A stretch of 41,565 bases of DNA, from positions 1 through 41,565 of the forward strand of contig NZ_CALIST010000058.1 in the NCBI RefSeq assembly GCF_938041645.1. The letters run 5' to 3'. The notes under the pieces were generated by a model. That model had not been told where the DNA came from. It did not search any database and saw only the letters and a list, made by a program, of their open reading frames with translations. Position numbers and translations under genes: made by a program. This stretch comes from an uncultured Campylobacter sp. GTDB taxonomy: Bacteria; Campylobacterota; Campylobacteria; Campylobacterales; Campylobacteraceae. Of the stretch, positions 41,547 to 41,565 are shown one piece after another; the stretch's first letter is position 1, and each line of letters opens with the position of its first letter.

Positions 41547-41565
41547 TGAATTTTTATCGGTTTAA

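Overview
The window reads as a chromosomal segment of a Campylobacter species from the moderately GC-rich oral/anaerobic group (C. gracilis, C. rectus and C. showae are the nearest guesses). The reasons are the Sec-type (clade II) nosZ-B-D-G-C1-C2-H-F-Y-L cluster typical of Epsilonproteobacteria, the fldA/DUF2325 block also known from C. jejuni, TATAAT-type -10 boxes without clear -35 boxes, and extreme enrichment of AAATTT/GAATTC words. The species call is inference. No rRNA, tRNA, CRISPR array, insertion sequence or phage gene was seen.

Layout. 1-5.1 kb: a small membrane protein, a YcxB-like protein and a fused LplT/PlsC/acyl-ACP synthetase (Aas). 5.1-9.7 kb: a lipoprotein whose promoter region holds an 11-base homopolymeric G/C tract, the operon DUF2325 protein - hypothetical protein - flavodoxin, and an Asp/Glu racemase-family gene. 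9.7-13.3 kb: single-chain pyruvate:flavodoxin/ferredoxin oxidoreductase, the probable partner of the flavodoxin. 14.1-15.3 kb: a SotB-type exporter. 15.6-23.4 kb (minus strand): one long operon, dcu - larA - larC - larE - larB - DUF2809 - ttdA - ttdB. It joins a C4-dicarboxylate carrier, a nickel-pincer racemase with its complete cofactor pathway, and a two-subunit L-tartrate dehydratase. ttdA carries an in-frame TAA that removes its last 43 codons, including a probable Fe-S ligand cysteine.

23.7-35.9 kb (plus strand): the nitrous oxide respiration cluster. It is headed by an exported propeller-like protein instead of nosR and continues nosZ, B, D, G, C1, C2, H, F, L; after a 721-bp non-coding interruption come nosY and a degenerate second nosL. 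The first NosL has a C-terminal tail rich in His and Met. 36.1-38.8 kb: a 905-aa protein with a CO dehydrogenase (CooS) scaffold in which one canonical C-cluster cysteine is Asp, with a roughly 280-residue His-rich N-terminal extension. 39.3-41.5 kb: remains of a gene, then a FecCD-type permease and ATPase of a metal/siderophore/cobalamin importer.

The most notable points are (1) the dcu-lar-ttd operon, which suggests nickel-dependent racemisation or epimerisation of a C4 hydroxydicarboxylate; (2) the nonsense codon in ttdA; (3) the deviant CooS next to nos genes, which may be a hybrid-cluster enzyme acting on nitrogen compounds rather than CO; (4) the saturation of intergenic DNA and low-complexity protein linkers with RAATTY, the motif whose methylation marks DNA for uptake in C. 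jejuni; and (5) a candidate phase-variable promoter.
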